Source of the DNA: a virus
Reading direction: 5' to 3' (one strand)
Virus record (IMG/VR): IMGVR_UViG_3300046557_000653
Location: 1-44,054 of that record
DNA: 44,054 nucleotides
Below are positions 37,030 through 44,054 of this stretch, one piece after another. Below the pieces are notes generated by a model. That model was not told where the DNA came from and ran no database searches. It saw only the letters and a program-made list of their open reading frames with translations. Position numbers and translations under genes: made by a program. Each line of letters opens with the position of its first letter. Positions within the stretch are counted from its first letter, which is position 1.

Positions 37030-37073
37030 TTCGGGGGCGGTGCGACCTGCGTGCCGCCCCCGAACTCTTTTTA
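37030..37073 (+). terminator. Rho-independent terminator
   Basis: Perfect 11-bp GC-rich stem TTCGGGGGCGG/CCGCCCCCGAA (37030-37040/37054-37064) followed by ACTCTTTTT. The best intrinsic terminator in the window. Confidence 0.9.
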
Positions 37074-37075
37074 CC

Positions 37076-37279
37076 GTGCTCGACAATCTCAAAGTTTACG
37101 GGGCGTCTGCTGTCGGATTCGGTTCTCCCATCGCAAACGTTTTCATTGACACCTCGACGTCCGTGCTGGGCGTGCTGGTGTTGGTCGGTCAAGTCGCCGT
37201 CGCCGTCGTGACCACGCTCTATATTTTTCGCAAGGCCCAAGCTTTGCGCAGCGACAAAAAGAACAAGAAAGATTCCTGA
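37076..37279 (+). CDS. Holin-like small membrane protein
   Basis: 67 residues from a GTG at 37076, just after the terminator. GSPIANVFIDTSTSVLGVLV then LVGQVAVAVVTTLYIFRKAQ form one long or two short transmembrane helices, and the tail (RSDKKNKKDS) is highly basic, as in many holins. No promoter is visible between terminator and start, so it probably depends on read-through. Alternative: other small virion or membrane protein. Confidence 0.6.
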   Translation: MLDNLKVYGASAVGFGSPIANVFIDTSTSVLGVLVLVGQVAVAVVTTLYIFRKAQALRSDKKNKKDS

Positions 37280-37282
37280 CTC

Positions 37283-37489
37283 ATGTCCAACGCATACAAC
37301 GACCCCGTCCAGCGGCTCGGTGAAAAACTCGCCAGTTCTCTCGGCATCGTAGCCAACCCCTACGACGCAGAAATCGACCTGTGGGTTCGCGCGGCTTTTG
37401 CCGTCGGAGCCAGCGTGAGCACGTCCACCCCGCTCGACGAAGCCCGCGTTCGGGTGTTGCAGAATTGCAACATCACCCCGCTGATTTAA
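37283..37489 (+). CDS. Hypothetical protein, 68 aa
   Basis: MSNAYNDPVQRLGEKLASSL, then IDLWVRAAFAVGASVSTSTP. Not recognised. Stop overlaps the next start (TAATG). Confidence 0.65.
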   Translation: MSNAYNDPVQRLGEKLASSLGIVANPYDAEIDLWVRAAFAVGASVSTSTPLDEARVRVLQNCNITPLI

Positions 37490-37635
37490 TGTATCCCGAC
37501 CCGTCGCCAAAATGGGGAGATTCTGAGAACACGCTGCTAGGGAAGTGGCTGGAAATTCTCGGAGGGGAAGCCAAGCCGGGGGACTCGGACCACCAGCTGC
37601 TTTACCGCATCGCCCTGCTGCTCTCAACTTTTTGA
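37489..37635 (+). CDS. Mini-protein related to the N-terminus of the next fibre, 48 aa
   Basis: WGDSENTLLGKWLEILGGEA and GDSDHQLLYRIALLLSTF contain two copies of a (S/D)(D/E)(N/H)xLLxxI(A/L) helix. The fibre gene downstream starts INDTDNTLLKKICLLLDGA, the same element. Possibly an oligomerisation or attachment peptide. Too short for ORF cut-offs. Confidence 0.6.
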   Translation: MYPDPSPKWGDSENTLLGKWLEILGGEAKPGDSDHQLLYRIALLLSTF

Positions 37636-37638
37636 CCT

Positions 37639-38853
37639 ATGGATACGACCCCCCGAATTAACGATACGGACAACACGCTACTGAAGAAGATTTGTCTTCT
37701 GCTCGACGGCGCGATTCCGTCCGGCGTGATTTCTTTCAACGCGCGGACCGGCGCCATCACGCTTTTAAGCGCGGACGTCACCGGCGCCCTCGGGTATACG
37801 CCTGTGAACAAGGCAGGCGACACGATGACCGGCACGCTGGTCCTGCCCACGGGCATCCGACTCAAGCTTGGCGGCACCACGGCATCTTTTCCTGCGCTCA
37901 AGGACGCCAGCGGCGTTCTCCAGGTGCGAAAAGCGGACGACTCGAACTGGGCATCGCTCTCCGCGGGCTTGGTTACCGCATCGACCGGCGGGCTCACGGT
38001 CGTGACCGACGATTCCGCATCAGTTTTTGCCTACCCGGTTCTGTATAAGAAACGCGGAACGACCGGCGACGCGACTGCCGCGGTTACCACGGGCAGTGAG
38101 CTCGGGCATATCTCCTGGCAAGCCTGGAACGGCACGGCCTACGTGACCGGCGCGCAGATTGTGGCCAAGACCACGCAGAACCAGTCGGTCGGCAACGCGG
38201 GCTCTCAGCTCGACTTTCGCACCTGCGGTGTCGGTGCGGCGGCGACGGGCATCGCGGCTTTTATCACGTCGGCGAAAAATTTTGTCCTCAGCAACGTCAC
38301 CACGACCGAACCCGCATCCCTTGCCAGCGGCGTGGTCTTCAAAGACGGCACGGCGGCCTCGGCAGACCCGACGACCGGTTCGGCTATCTGGTCCGTTGCC
38401 GGCGCGTTGCAATATCGCACCAGCGGGGCCAGTGACGGCTCTGGGGTAACGAACCATTTACACAACCGTTCGGCACAGCAGGCCGGTGTGGGCACGGACT
38501 ACACCTTGACGAACACGCTCGCGCAGGTCGCCTTCGGGACGACCAACGCGGCGGTGACGTTGCCGACGGCGGGGACTTACCTCATACTGGCGAACGTCAG
38601 CGTGATTGACGGCGCCAACTCGGGCGACGTTTATAGCGCGAAGCTGCGGAACACGACCGATAGCACGGACGTGGGCGTGGCGAAGAAAAATTCTGGCAGC
38701 CCGGCTACGGGCCGGTTGCTACTTTTTCTGGCCGAGCTGGTCACCACCACGGCGGCCAACAAAGTCGTTAGCATTTTTGCCGCGAACGAAACGGCGGCGC
38801 GCGGTTCCGTCGAGTCGACGTCGACCGATATCCGATACGTCCGACTGGCATGA
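37639..38853 (+). CDS. Tail fibre or spike-like structural protein
   Basis: 404 residues. VISFNARTGAITLLSADVTG then ALGYTPVNKAGDTMTGTLVL is a motif found in many tail-fibre proteins. The body is Gly/Thr/Ser-rich beta-repeat sequence; the C-terminal domain (LPTAGTYLILANVSVIDGAN, LLLFLAELVTTTAANKVVSI) resembles a C1q/TNF-like jelly-roll used as a receptor-binding tip and shared with the protein at 39384. Confidence 0.8.
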   Translation: MDTTPRINDTDNTLLKKICLLLDGAIPSGVISFNARTGAITLLSADVTGALGYTPVNKAGDTMTGTLVLPTGIRLKLGGTTASFPALKDASGVLQVRKADDSNWASLSAGLVTASTGGLTVVTDDSASVFAYPVLYKKRGTTGDATAAVTTGSELGHISWQAWNGTAYVTGAQIVAKTTQNQSVGNAGSQLDFRTCGVGAAATGIAAFITSAKNFVLSNVTTTEPASLASGVVFKDGTAASADPTTGSAIWSVAGALQYRTSGASDGSGVTNHLHNRSAQQAGVGTDYTLTNTLAQVAFGTTNAAVTLPTAGTYLILANVSVIDGANSGDVYSAKLRNTTDSTDVGVAKKNSGSPATGRLLLFLAELVTTTAANKVVSIFAANETAARGSVESTSTDIRYVRLA

Positions 38854-39380
38854 AAAATCTCCTGGCCATCCTCTCACTCCTCCTGCTGGTCGGCTGCACG
38901 CTCCCGCTTAAACCGGGCGCGTCAACCCTCGTTATGCCGGACGGACAGGTGGTCAAGGTCGTTCAATCGCAGAACCCGAAGAACGACACGGTGCAGGATT
39001 ACAAACGAGTGACCGACCCGAACGGTGCCACGACCGAGGAGGTTCATACCAAAATCGGCGCAGCCCAGAAGGACGTGGCTCGCGAAGTCGCGGCCAAGCT
39101 CGGCTCGCTTCGCCCCGTGATGTGGGTGGGTATACTCGTTTTCCTTTTCGGCGCGGCCAGTGCGGTGTGGCCTCCGCTCAAGGTTCTCGTCGGCGGCAGT
39201 GTTACGACCAGCGCGGTTATCGCCGCGGCGGGGCTCGCCATGATTGTGTTGCCGGTCGTTGTCGTCGGGCACGAAGTTCTGATTCTCGCAGTCGCCGCGG
39301 GAGCGGGTGCGCTGTGGTTCTTCGCGCATCGCCACGGACATTTGCGTGGACAGGTCAATGAACTTCTTAAGGAAAAGTAA
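38850..39380 (+). CDS. Lipoprotein with three transmembrane segments
   Basis: 176 residues. MKNLLAILSLLLLVGC is a lipoprotein signal with Cys16 after LLVG. Residues about 30-85 are soluble and charged. Three hydrophobic segments follow: MWVGILVFLFGAASAVW, VIAAAGLAMIVLPVVVVG, and ILAVAAGAGALWFF. An envelope protein in the lysis/fibre region; a spanin-like or superinfection-exclusion role is possible but unproven. Confidence 0.65.
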   Translation: MKNLLAILSLLLLVGCTLPLKPGASTLVMPDGQVVKVVQSQNPKNDTVQDYKRVTDPNGATTEEVHTKIGAAQKDVAREVAAKLGSLRPVMWVGILVFLFGAASAVWPPLKVLVGGSVTTSAVIAAAGLAMIVLPVVVVGHEVLILAVAAGAGALWFFAHRHGHLRGQVNELLKEK

Positions 39381-39383
39381 GCT

Positions 39384-40532
39384 ATGTCTTGTGGTTCTTG
39401 CGGAAATAATAATTGCGGCGGTTGCAATGAGTGCAACAGCTTTGTCACGGGCTGTGGGGCGTCGGGCACGCCGTGCGGCTCGTGCCCGCCGAATAGCGCC
39501 GATTGCGAAACGCTTCCGAGTGCGCTCCAAAACTTTGTCGATGCCTTCTTCGGTGCTGTCACCAAAACGGAAATCGACGGGCAAGTAACGTGGATTCTCC
39601 CATGTAACCTGGACATCGGGTTGCCGGGTAACCCGCGCGCGGACGGCGAAGGGCTCGCCTGCTATTTTCTTCGGTTGTTCCGGGACGGAATTAACGGGCT
39701 CGAGGGTCCCACTGGCCCGACGGGCGCTGCCGGCGAAAACGGCGCGAACGCCTGGACGATTATCCTCACGGCATTTGTTCAGCCGGCTGCGGGCGGCACG
39801 GTAAATTTCAACATCGTCGCTTCGCCGACCATCACGGTGGGCCAGACGTTTTTCGTCCCCGGCTCCGGGTATTACATCGTCACGAGCCGCATCTCGAATT
39901 CGGTTTTTGCTCAGCTCATCGAAGCTGTGCCGTCGCCCAACGCGGTGACGGTCCCCGGCACCATCGCTCTCCCCTGTGGTCCGCGCGGGCTCACGATTAC
40001 CGGCCCGACCGGTGCTCCCGGTTTGGCGGGTCCGACGGGTGCCCAAGGTCCCACGGGTCCAACTGGCGCAACGGGCGCAACGGGTCCGACTGGACCGACG
40101 GGCGCGGTCACGACGAACGCGAACGGTCAGGTGACCGTCACGGGTGCGACGGACTTTACGGTCACGAACGCGGACCAAAAAATCTCGTTCGGTATCTCGG
40201 ACCCCGAGGTGACGCTCCCCTCAATCGGGACGTATCTTGTGATGGCTCGATTCCGCTGCTATCAGCAAATCGGCAGCGGCGACAATCTTGGTTGGGATTT
40301 TTACATGAACAACCAGACGACCGCTACCCCCGTCCCGGGAGGCGAGCATCCGGACGTGCTGATTCTAAACACGGGCGCGCCGACGCATTCTCAGTATTAC
40401 CACATTTATTCCTTGGTCACGACGACGACCATCAACAACATCATCGACGTGCACGTGCAGTCGGAGAGCGGTTCCGCGCCGCAGACGATTTATCAGGACG
40501 GCTCGACCATCCTGTTCATCCAACTGTCCTAA
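39384..40532 (+). CDS. Collagen-like fibre protein with Cys-rich N-terminus
   Basis: 382 residues. The first 42 residues hold ten cysteines (CGSCGNNNCGGCNECN, then CGASGTPCGSC), very unusual for a phage fibre. Two Gly-X-Y collagen blocks follow ([19 protein letters not shown]; a longer GPTGATG run at about 218-250). The C-terminal part (SDPEVTLPSIGTYLVMARFR, YHIYSLVTTTTINNIIDVHV) resembles a C1q-like tip. Likely a trimeric virion fibre for attachment; the Cys cluster may form disulfides or bind metal. Confidence 0.8.
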   Translation: MSCGSCGNNNCGGCNECNSFVTGCGASGTPCGSCPPNSADCETLPSALQNFVDAFFGAVTKTEIDGQVTWILPCNLDIGLPGNPRADGEGLACYFLRLFRDGINGLEGPTGPTGAAGENGANAWTIILTAFVQPAAGGTVNFNIVASPTITVGQTFFVPGSGYYIVTSRISNSVFAQLIEAVPSPNAVTVPGTIALPCGPRGLTITGPTGAPGLAGPTGAQGPTGPTGATGATGPTGPTGAVTTNANGQVTVTGATDFTVTNADQKISFGISDPEVTLPSIGTYLVMARFRCYQQIGSGDNLGWDFYMNNQTTATPVPGGEHPDVLILNTGAPTHSQYYHIYSLVTTTTINNIIDVHVQSESGSAPQTIYQDGSTILFIQLS

Positions 40533-40747
40533 TGAAAGACTGCACACATCCACTTCATCGCGATGACGAGGGAGATTTGTCCCGTCCGTGTTTTCCACGT
40601 GGCTCGACGAAAATCCTGCCCGGGCGCACGCTGCCCCCGCGCATCATCGTGAACCAGACGGACGACGTGCTCCAGGACGAGGCCGGTTTTCCGATTCTGG
40701 ATGAAGTGACCGGTCAGACCATCATCGACGATTTGCGACGACAATGA
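40532..40747 (+). CDS. Hypothetical protein, 71 aa
   Basis: MKDCTHPLHRDDEGDLSRPC, then IVNQTDDVLQDEAGFPILDE. Acidic, overlaps neighbours (TAATG; ATGA). Not recognised; may be a fibre accessory. Confidence 0.65.
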   Translation: MKDCTHPLHRDDEGDLSRPCFPRGSTKILPGRTLPPRIIVNQTDDVLQDEAGFPILDEVTGQTIIDDLRRQ

Positions 40748-41844
40748 AAGTTTCAACCTACGTAGCCGGAGAAGAGGCGAATCCCGAAGGGTGGCTGTTC
40801 ATCGCCGAACGCCAGCCGGACGGTTCTTACGAGACAAAGAAAATCGCCCCCGACAAACTCGGTGAAACGGGTCCTGCGGGTCCGCAAGGACTGCCGGGCT
40901 CCCCCGGCGCGACGGGTGCGACCGGTGCGCCAGGACCAACCGGCGCAACCGGAGCCGCCGGCGCAACCGGCCCCCAGGGCGCGGACAGCTCCGACGAATG
41001 GGTGCATCCCGACGGGCTGTCGGTTGACCTTTTTGAGGAGTATCCGGCGGGCGCGATTGTCGCTCCGAATGGCGGATTCGGCTGGGACACCGCCGGCGTC
41101 GTCTCGGGCGGAACCATCGTCCAGCGCAACGTCGCGAATGGCCGCACAGAAAAGCGACTCAGCTTGACCGCCGGTGAATTCGCTCGCAAGCTCTACGTTG
41201 GCGGTGACTGGCATCGCCTGCGAATTGCGGTCCTGCTGCGCGTTAACGGCGCGTCCACTTTTACCGGGAATGGCTTTATCGGGCTATGTAGCGGGACGGC
41301 CAATCCCTTCGGCGGGACGACGGACAACGCCGTCGGTATTTATTTTGACCCGGTGAATGTGAATTCCTGGGCGTTCACGAACGGGACGACGGCGGATTTC
41401 TTCGCGCAAAGCGTGGGCACGCGGTTCGTCACCAAGCGCGGCGCGAGTGTCACCGACCAAGGCGGTGGAGCGGGCTCGGACGGGCGTCGGTTCGCCTCGG
41501 ACGAAGACCACCGCTCACTTTTCCTGCTCGAGTATCGTCGTCCGGTTTTTGCGACCGCGGCCACGTCGGTGAGTTACGAAGTTTCGATGCGCTCGACTAA
41601 CGCGGCCCAAGCCGAATTCTCGCTCAGCAAGCGCGCTCTGTTCGACGCAATTTTAGACAGCGCAAACAACAGCACCATCTGTCAGAGTGATACGATGGTA
41701 ACGCTGACCGGCTCGGGTTCGACCACGGTCGCCAACACTTTCAGTTTCGACGAGAGCACGGGCGCCTTCGACACGCTCAACCTCCGCTGGGACGGCGCGC
41801 ACCCGCTGGAAATCTGCGGGCTGGCGGTTCACAAGATTTACTAA
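40744..41844 (+). CDS. Collagen-like fibre protein, paralogue 1
   Basis: 366 residues. N-terminal beta domain to about 40, a collagen block at about 40-80 ([20 protein letters not shown]...), then a roughly 280-residue head. The head ([42 protein letters not shown]) aligns with that of the next gene, so the two arose by duplication. Probable adhesin or side fibre. Confidence 0.8.
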   Translation: MKVSTYVAGEEANPEGWLFIAERQPDGSYETKKIAPDKLGETGPAGPQGLPGSPGATGATGAPGPTGATGAAGATGPQGADSSDEWVHPDGLSVDLFEEYPAGAIVAPNGGFGWDTAGVVSGGTIVQRNVANGRTEKRLSLTAGEFARKLYVGGDWHRLRIAVLLRVNGASTFTGNGFIGLCSGTANPFGGTTDNAVGIYFDPVNVNSWAFTNGTTADFFAQSVGTRFVTKRGASVTDQGGGAGSDGRRFASDEDHRSLFLLEYRRPVFATAATSVSYEVSMRSTNAAQAEFSLSKRALFDAILDSANNSTICQSDTMVTLTGSGSTTVANTFSFDESTGAFDTLNLRWDGAHPLEICGLAVHKIY

Positions 41845-41846
41845 AA

Positions 41847-43157
41847 ATGAACGTCTCCCTCGAAGAAATTTTTGAGCAGTCGCCGGTCACGGTTAACGGT
41901 GACGGGCATCTGTTGATTGGCCAGCTCAACGATGGCGGCGTGATTCAGCTGAAGCGAATTCATGTTACCACGTTGAATCAAGCGGTCGGCCCCACGGGTC
42001 CCACGGGTCCCACGGGCGCGAACGGAACGAACGGCACGAACGGCGTGACGGGTCCGACCGGACCCACGGGTCCCACGGGTCCCACCGGCCCGGTTGGTCC
42101 GACGGGTTCCAACGGTCCCACGGGTCCGACTGGGCCAGCAGGCAGCACGGGTGCAACCGGACCTACTGGTCCGACGGGCGCGAGCGGCGCAACCGGCCCA
42201 ACGGGAGCTGCCGGCGCAACGGGTCCTACGGGTCCCACGGGAGCCGCCGGCGCAACTGGCGCAACGGGTCCGACGGGTCCCACAGGCCCGACGGGAGCAA
42301 ACGGCACGAGCGGAGCGGATGGCGCTTCGTTCACGGTCGATTCATTCGCGCTGGATAATTTTGATGGATACGCGACTGGCTCCATCTCTACTTTTTCCAG
42401 TGGCTCGGGATGGAGTGGCTCGGGTGCCGCATCGGGCGCGACTATCGTCGAAGTTACGATGTCGGACGGTCGTATTGATAGGCGCATGTCGCTTGTCGGC
42501 CCGGGGGAATTCAAGCGAAAAATGATTTGGGGCGAAAAATGGAAACGCCTTCGCATCGGTCTGTTGCTACGCATCAACGGCGGGTCGACCATCACGGGCG
42601 ATTTCGCTTTCGGCGTGTGCTCGGGCATCACTAACGGGGTAGGAAGTGCGGCGTGCACTAACTTCATCGGAGCGACGACCCGCGTGGGCAACACGAATCA
42701 GTATACTTTTGCTGCCGGCAGTGACGTCGGGGTTTTCACCGCGACCTTTGCCGGCGGCTCGTCCAAGCGTGTGAATACCTTCACGGACTACGGCGGGGTG
42801 TCCTCGATGAAAGGTTATCCGGCGACGGGGTCTTCGGCGCTTTGCATCAACATGCTGGACATCAAACGGGGCCGACTCGCTGCGAGTGCGACCTACAGCA
42901 TGTTCGTCCAAGGCCCGACCGGGTCTGGCACCGCCGCGGGCAGCGCGGAGCAGTTCCTGGACTGGGGCACGCTGCTTCAGGCAGTTTCTGAGGTGGACAC
43001 CACGAGCCCCTCCGGGTGGTGGTATGACGGGGCGGCATCCACGAACTCGGGGACCTTCGACGAATCCGCGGGGGCGCTGGATTCCATCAATGTCTGGTGG
43101 AGCCACGCCTCTACCGCCATCGAAATAGCGGGCATCGCGGTGATGAAAGCCTTTTGA
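41847..43157 (+). CDS. Collagen-like fibre protein, paralogue 2
   Basis: 436 residues. The collagen region (about 47-155) is much longer than in paralogue 1, made of [11 protein letters not shown]-type triplets. The head ([56 protein letters not shown]) matches paralogue 1 in order. Pro-Thr triplets instead of Pro-hydroxyproline are typical of bacterial and phage collagens. Confidence 0.8.
   Translation: MNVSLEEIFEQSPVTVNGDGHLLIGQLNDGGVIQLKRIHVTTLNQAVGPTGPTGPTGANGTNGTNGVTGPTGPTGPTGPTGPVGPTGSNGPTGPTGPAGSTGATGPTGPTGASGATGPTGAAGATGPTGPTGAAGATGATGPTGPTGPTGANGTSGADGASFTVDSFALDNFDGYATGSISTFSSGSGWSGSGAASGATIVEVTMSDGRIDRRMSLVGPGEFKRKMIWGEKWKRLRIGLLLRINGGSTITGDFAFGVCSGITNGVGSAACTNFIGATTRVGNTNQYTFAAGSDVGVFTATFAGGSSKRVNTFTDYGGVSSMKGYPATGSSALCINMLDIKRGRLAASATYSMFVQGPTGSGTAAGSAEQFLDWGTLLQAVSEVDTTSPSGWWYDGAASTNSGTFDESAGALDSINVWWSHASTAIEIAGIAVMKAF
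41985..42309 (+). repeat. Collagen-coding tandem repeats
   Basis: Imperfect 9-bp units of the form GGTCCCACG/GGTCCGACG, encoding Gly-Pro-Thr. Slippage or recombination here could change fibre length; similar shorter tracts are at 40860-40980 and 40005-40110. Confidence 0.85.
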
Positions 43158-43160
43158 CCG

Positions 43161-43188
43161 TTGACAAAACTCATTAAAACGACACTTC
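43161..43188 (+). promoter_or_regulatory. Class I promoter
   Basis: TTGACA (43161-43166), 16 bp, CACTTC (43183-43188), 7 nt to the ATG at 43196. Confidence 0.75.
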
Positions 43189-43195
43189 TTACACG

Positions 43196-43522
43196 ATGAA
43201 AGCGCCAATCGACCTGGGCTACAAGATGGACATGGGGCCGAGCTCCCCGTCCTCGATGCCCGACAAAATGTATCCGAACCTCCACCTCGAGTGGCCGTCG
43301 GACTACGACCTGCCCGAATCCGGCACCATGACCGTGAAGTTCGTCAAGACCGGCGAGAACAAGTCCAAGGGTCCGAATGGCAAGCCGCGGTTTACCGTCG
43401 ACCTGGAAATCAAGTCCATTGAATCCGTGAAGAAGGGAAAAGTCGAAGCCGAGGAAAAAGAGGAAACCGGCGCCGAGGCGTTGGACCGCCACGCGGCTGA
43501 GATGGAAGAGGAATCTTACTAA
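43196..43522 (+). CDS. Conserved acidic structural-region protein, 108 aa
   Basis: MKAPIDLGYKMDMGPSSPSS, then PNLHLEWPSDYDLPESGTMT, FTVDLEIKSIESVKKG and an acidic tail (EEKEETGAEALDRHAAEMEE). I recall comparable short proteins next to structural genes in large phages, without a firm function. Possibly leaderless from its own promoter. Confidence 0.7.
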   Translation: MKAPIDLGYKMDMGPSSPSSMPDKMYPNLHLEWPSDYDLPESGTMTVKFVKTGENKSKGPNGKPRFTVDLEIKSIESVKKGKVEAEEKEETGAEALDRHAAEMEEESY

Positions 43523-44054
43523 TGTTCCAGGCCAAGGACATTTTCGACGACGCCAAAGACATCTTCGGCATCTGTCGCGAGGAAAAACTTTTTCGCTGGA
43601 TGACCGACGCGATTCGGATGTTGGCGAACAAGGGCGACATCGACCCGCTTGTGGGCGCGCTGGATATCTGCGTGCAGAATAAATGCGTCACGCTCCCGCG
43701 CGAAGTGGAAACCGTCCTCGGGGTGAACCTCGCGGGCCGCCCGGCTCTCGGGCACAATGAACTTTTTTCGTTCCACTTGAACGGTCCCGGCGATTGCAAA
43801 AATCGCTGCGACTACTCGTGGTTCGATGAGCTGCCGGCGGTGACCTACAAGGACATCATCTGCCCGGGCCGACTCGTGGCGTTCGTGGACAAGCCCGAAG
43901 ACTCCGGCGTGGAGCTGCGCGTATTCGGATTCGACAACCAGAACAAGCCGCTGCAAACTTTGGAGGACGGCGTCTGGACGGACGGGCTTCTGGTCCCCAC
44001 AATTTTTGGCTACGCGGTCCCCGCGTCGACGGACCCGCTGGTGAGCCGCATCAC
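43522..44054 (+). CDS. Structural protein, start only (runs off the right edge)
   Basis: At least 177 residues are visible. DIFDDAKDIFGICREEKLFR, WMTDAIRMLANKGDIDPLVG, CVTLPREVETVLGVNLAGRP and FSFHLNGPGDCKNRCDYSW match a protein often seen in structural clusters of large environmental phages. Likely head-tail or tail protein; its role cannot be set from the part seen. Start codon overlaps the preceding stop. Confidence 0.75.
   Translation, partial: MFQAKDIFDDAKDIFGICREEKLFRWMTDAIRMLANKGDIDPLVGALDICVQNKCVTLPREVETVLGVNLAGRPALGHNELFSFHLNGPGDCKNRCDYSWFDELPAVTYKDIICPGRLVAFVDKPEDSGVELRVFGFDNQNKPLQTLEDGVWTDGLLVPTIFGYAVPASTDPLVSRI

Noticed and set aside
41985-42309. Collagen-coding tandem repeats as a non-coding satellite
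   Set aside because: The repeats stay in frame as Gly-X-Y triplets through the whole block, so they are coding.
1-44054. CRISPR arrays, rRNA genes and insertion sequences
   Set aside because: No regularly spaced repeats, no rRNA-like sequence, and no transposase apart from the serine recombinase, which lacks recognisable element ends.

Overview
The window is a 44 kb piece of a GC-rich tailed dsDNA phage genome (Caudoviricetes). It carries terminase, portal, scaffold-like, capsid-like and collagen-like fibre genes in one block, dense overlapping small genes in another, and no bacterial housekeeping genes. No host can be named. No DNA polymerase, tail tube/tape-measure gene or endolysin was recognised, so the genome continues past both edges; genes are cut at 1 and at 44054.

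Layout. (1) 1-18109, minus strand: about 46 mostly tiny genes. Recognisable ones are a DUF2800-type PD-(D/E)XK nuclease, a HExxH metallopeptidase, a DUF4406 + dATP/dGTP-diphosphohydrolase fusion, an SNF2 helicase, a Mom-like DNA modification protein, a DUF4258-like protein, a MazG-like pyrophosphohydrolase and small membrane proteins. (2) 18110-18481: divergent control region with a perfect 43-bp inverted repeat around a 75-bp AT-rich centre. (3) 18482-24981, plus strand: small early-type genes, HNH protein, C39-like cysteine peptidase, serine recombinase and a fibronectin-III-like protein. (4) 24982-25359: non-coding, structured, ending in a tRNA-like RNA. (5) 25360-44054: terminase, portal, scaffold-like protein, a glycosyltransferase/sulfotransferase/GDP-fucose-synthase cassette, capsid, holin-like protein, fibre and collagen-like proteins.

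Two features stand out. First, 7840-8400 (minus) looks like an array of compact structured RNAs with no convincing ORF. Two of them (RNA A and RNA B) sit behind near-identical promoters whose predicted start falls on the 5' end of the RNA's closing stem. Each is a three-way junction with two hairpins. The array continues with similar small folds and a tRNA-like element with an encoded CCA end. A related fold lies at 13662-13733, and a second tRNA-like RNA with an encoded ACCA end lies 4 nt upstream of the terminase start codon.

Second, promoters fall into two strict classes. Class I is TTGACA (once TTGACG), exactly 16 bp, then CACT(TA/TC/GG); 11 examples were found, including those of the portal, capsid and fibronectin-like genes. 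Class II is TTGACA/TTGCRA, 16-17 bp, then GAYATT/GACCTT/TAYCTT; 10 examples. In class II the -10 box always ends 5-6 nt before the start codon, which implies leaderless mRNAs. In several cases the TGA stop of the preceding gene lies inside the -35 box of the next promoter. All functional calls are by reading motifs; no database search was run.
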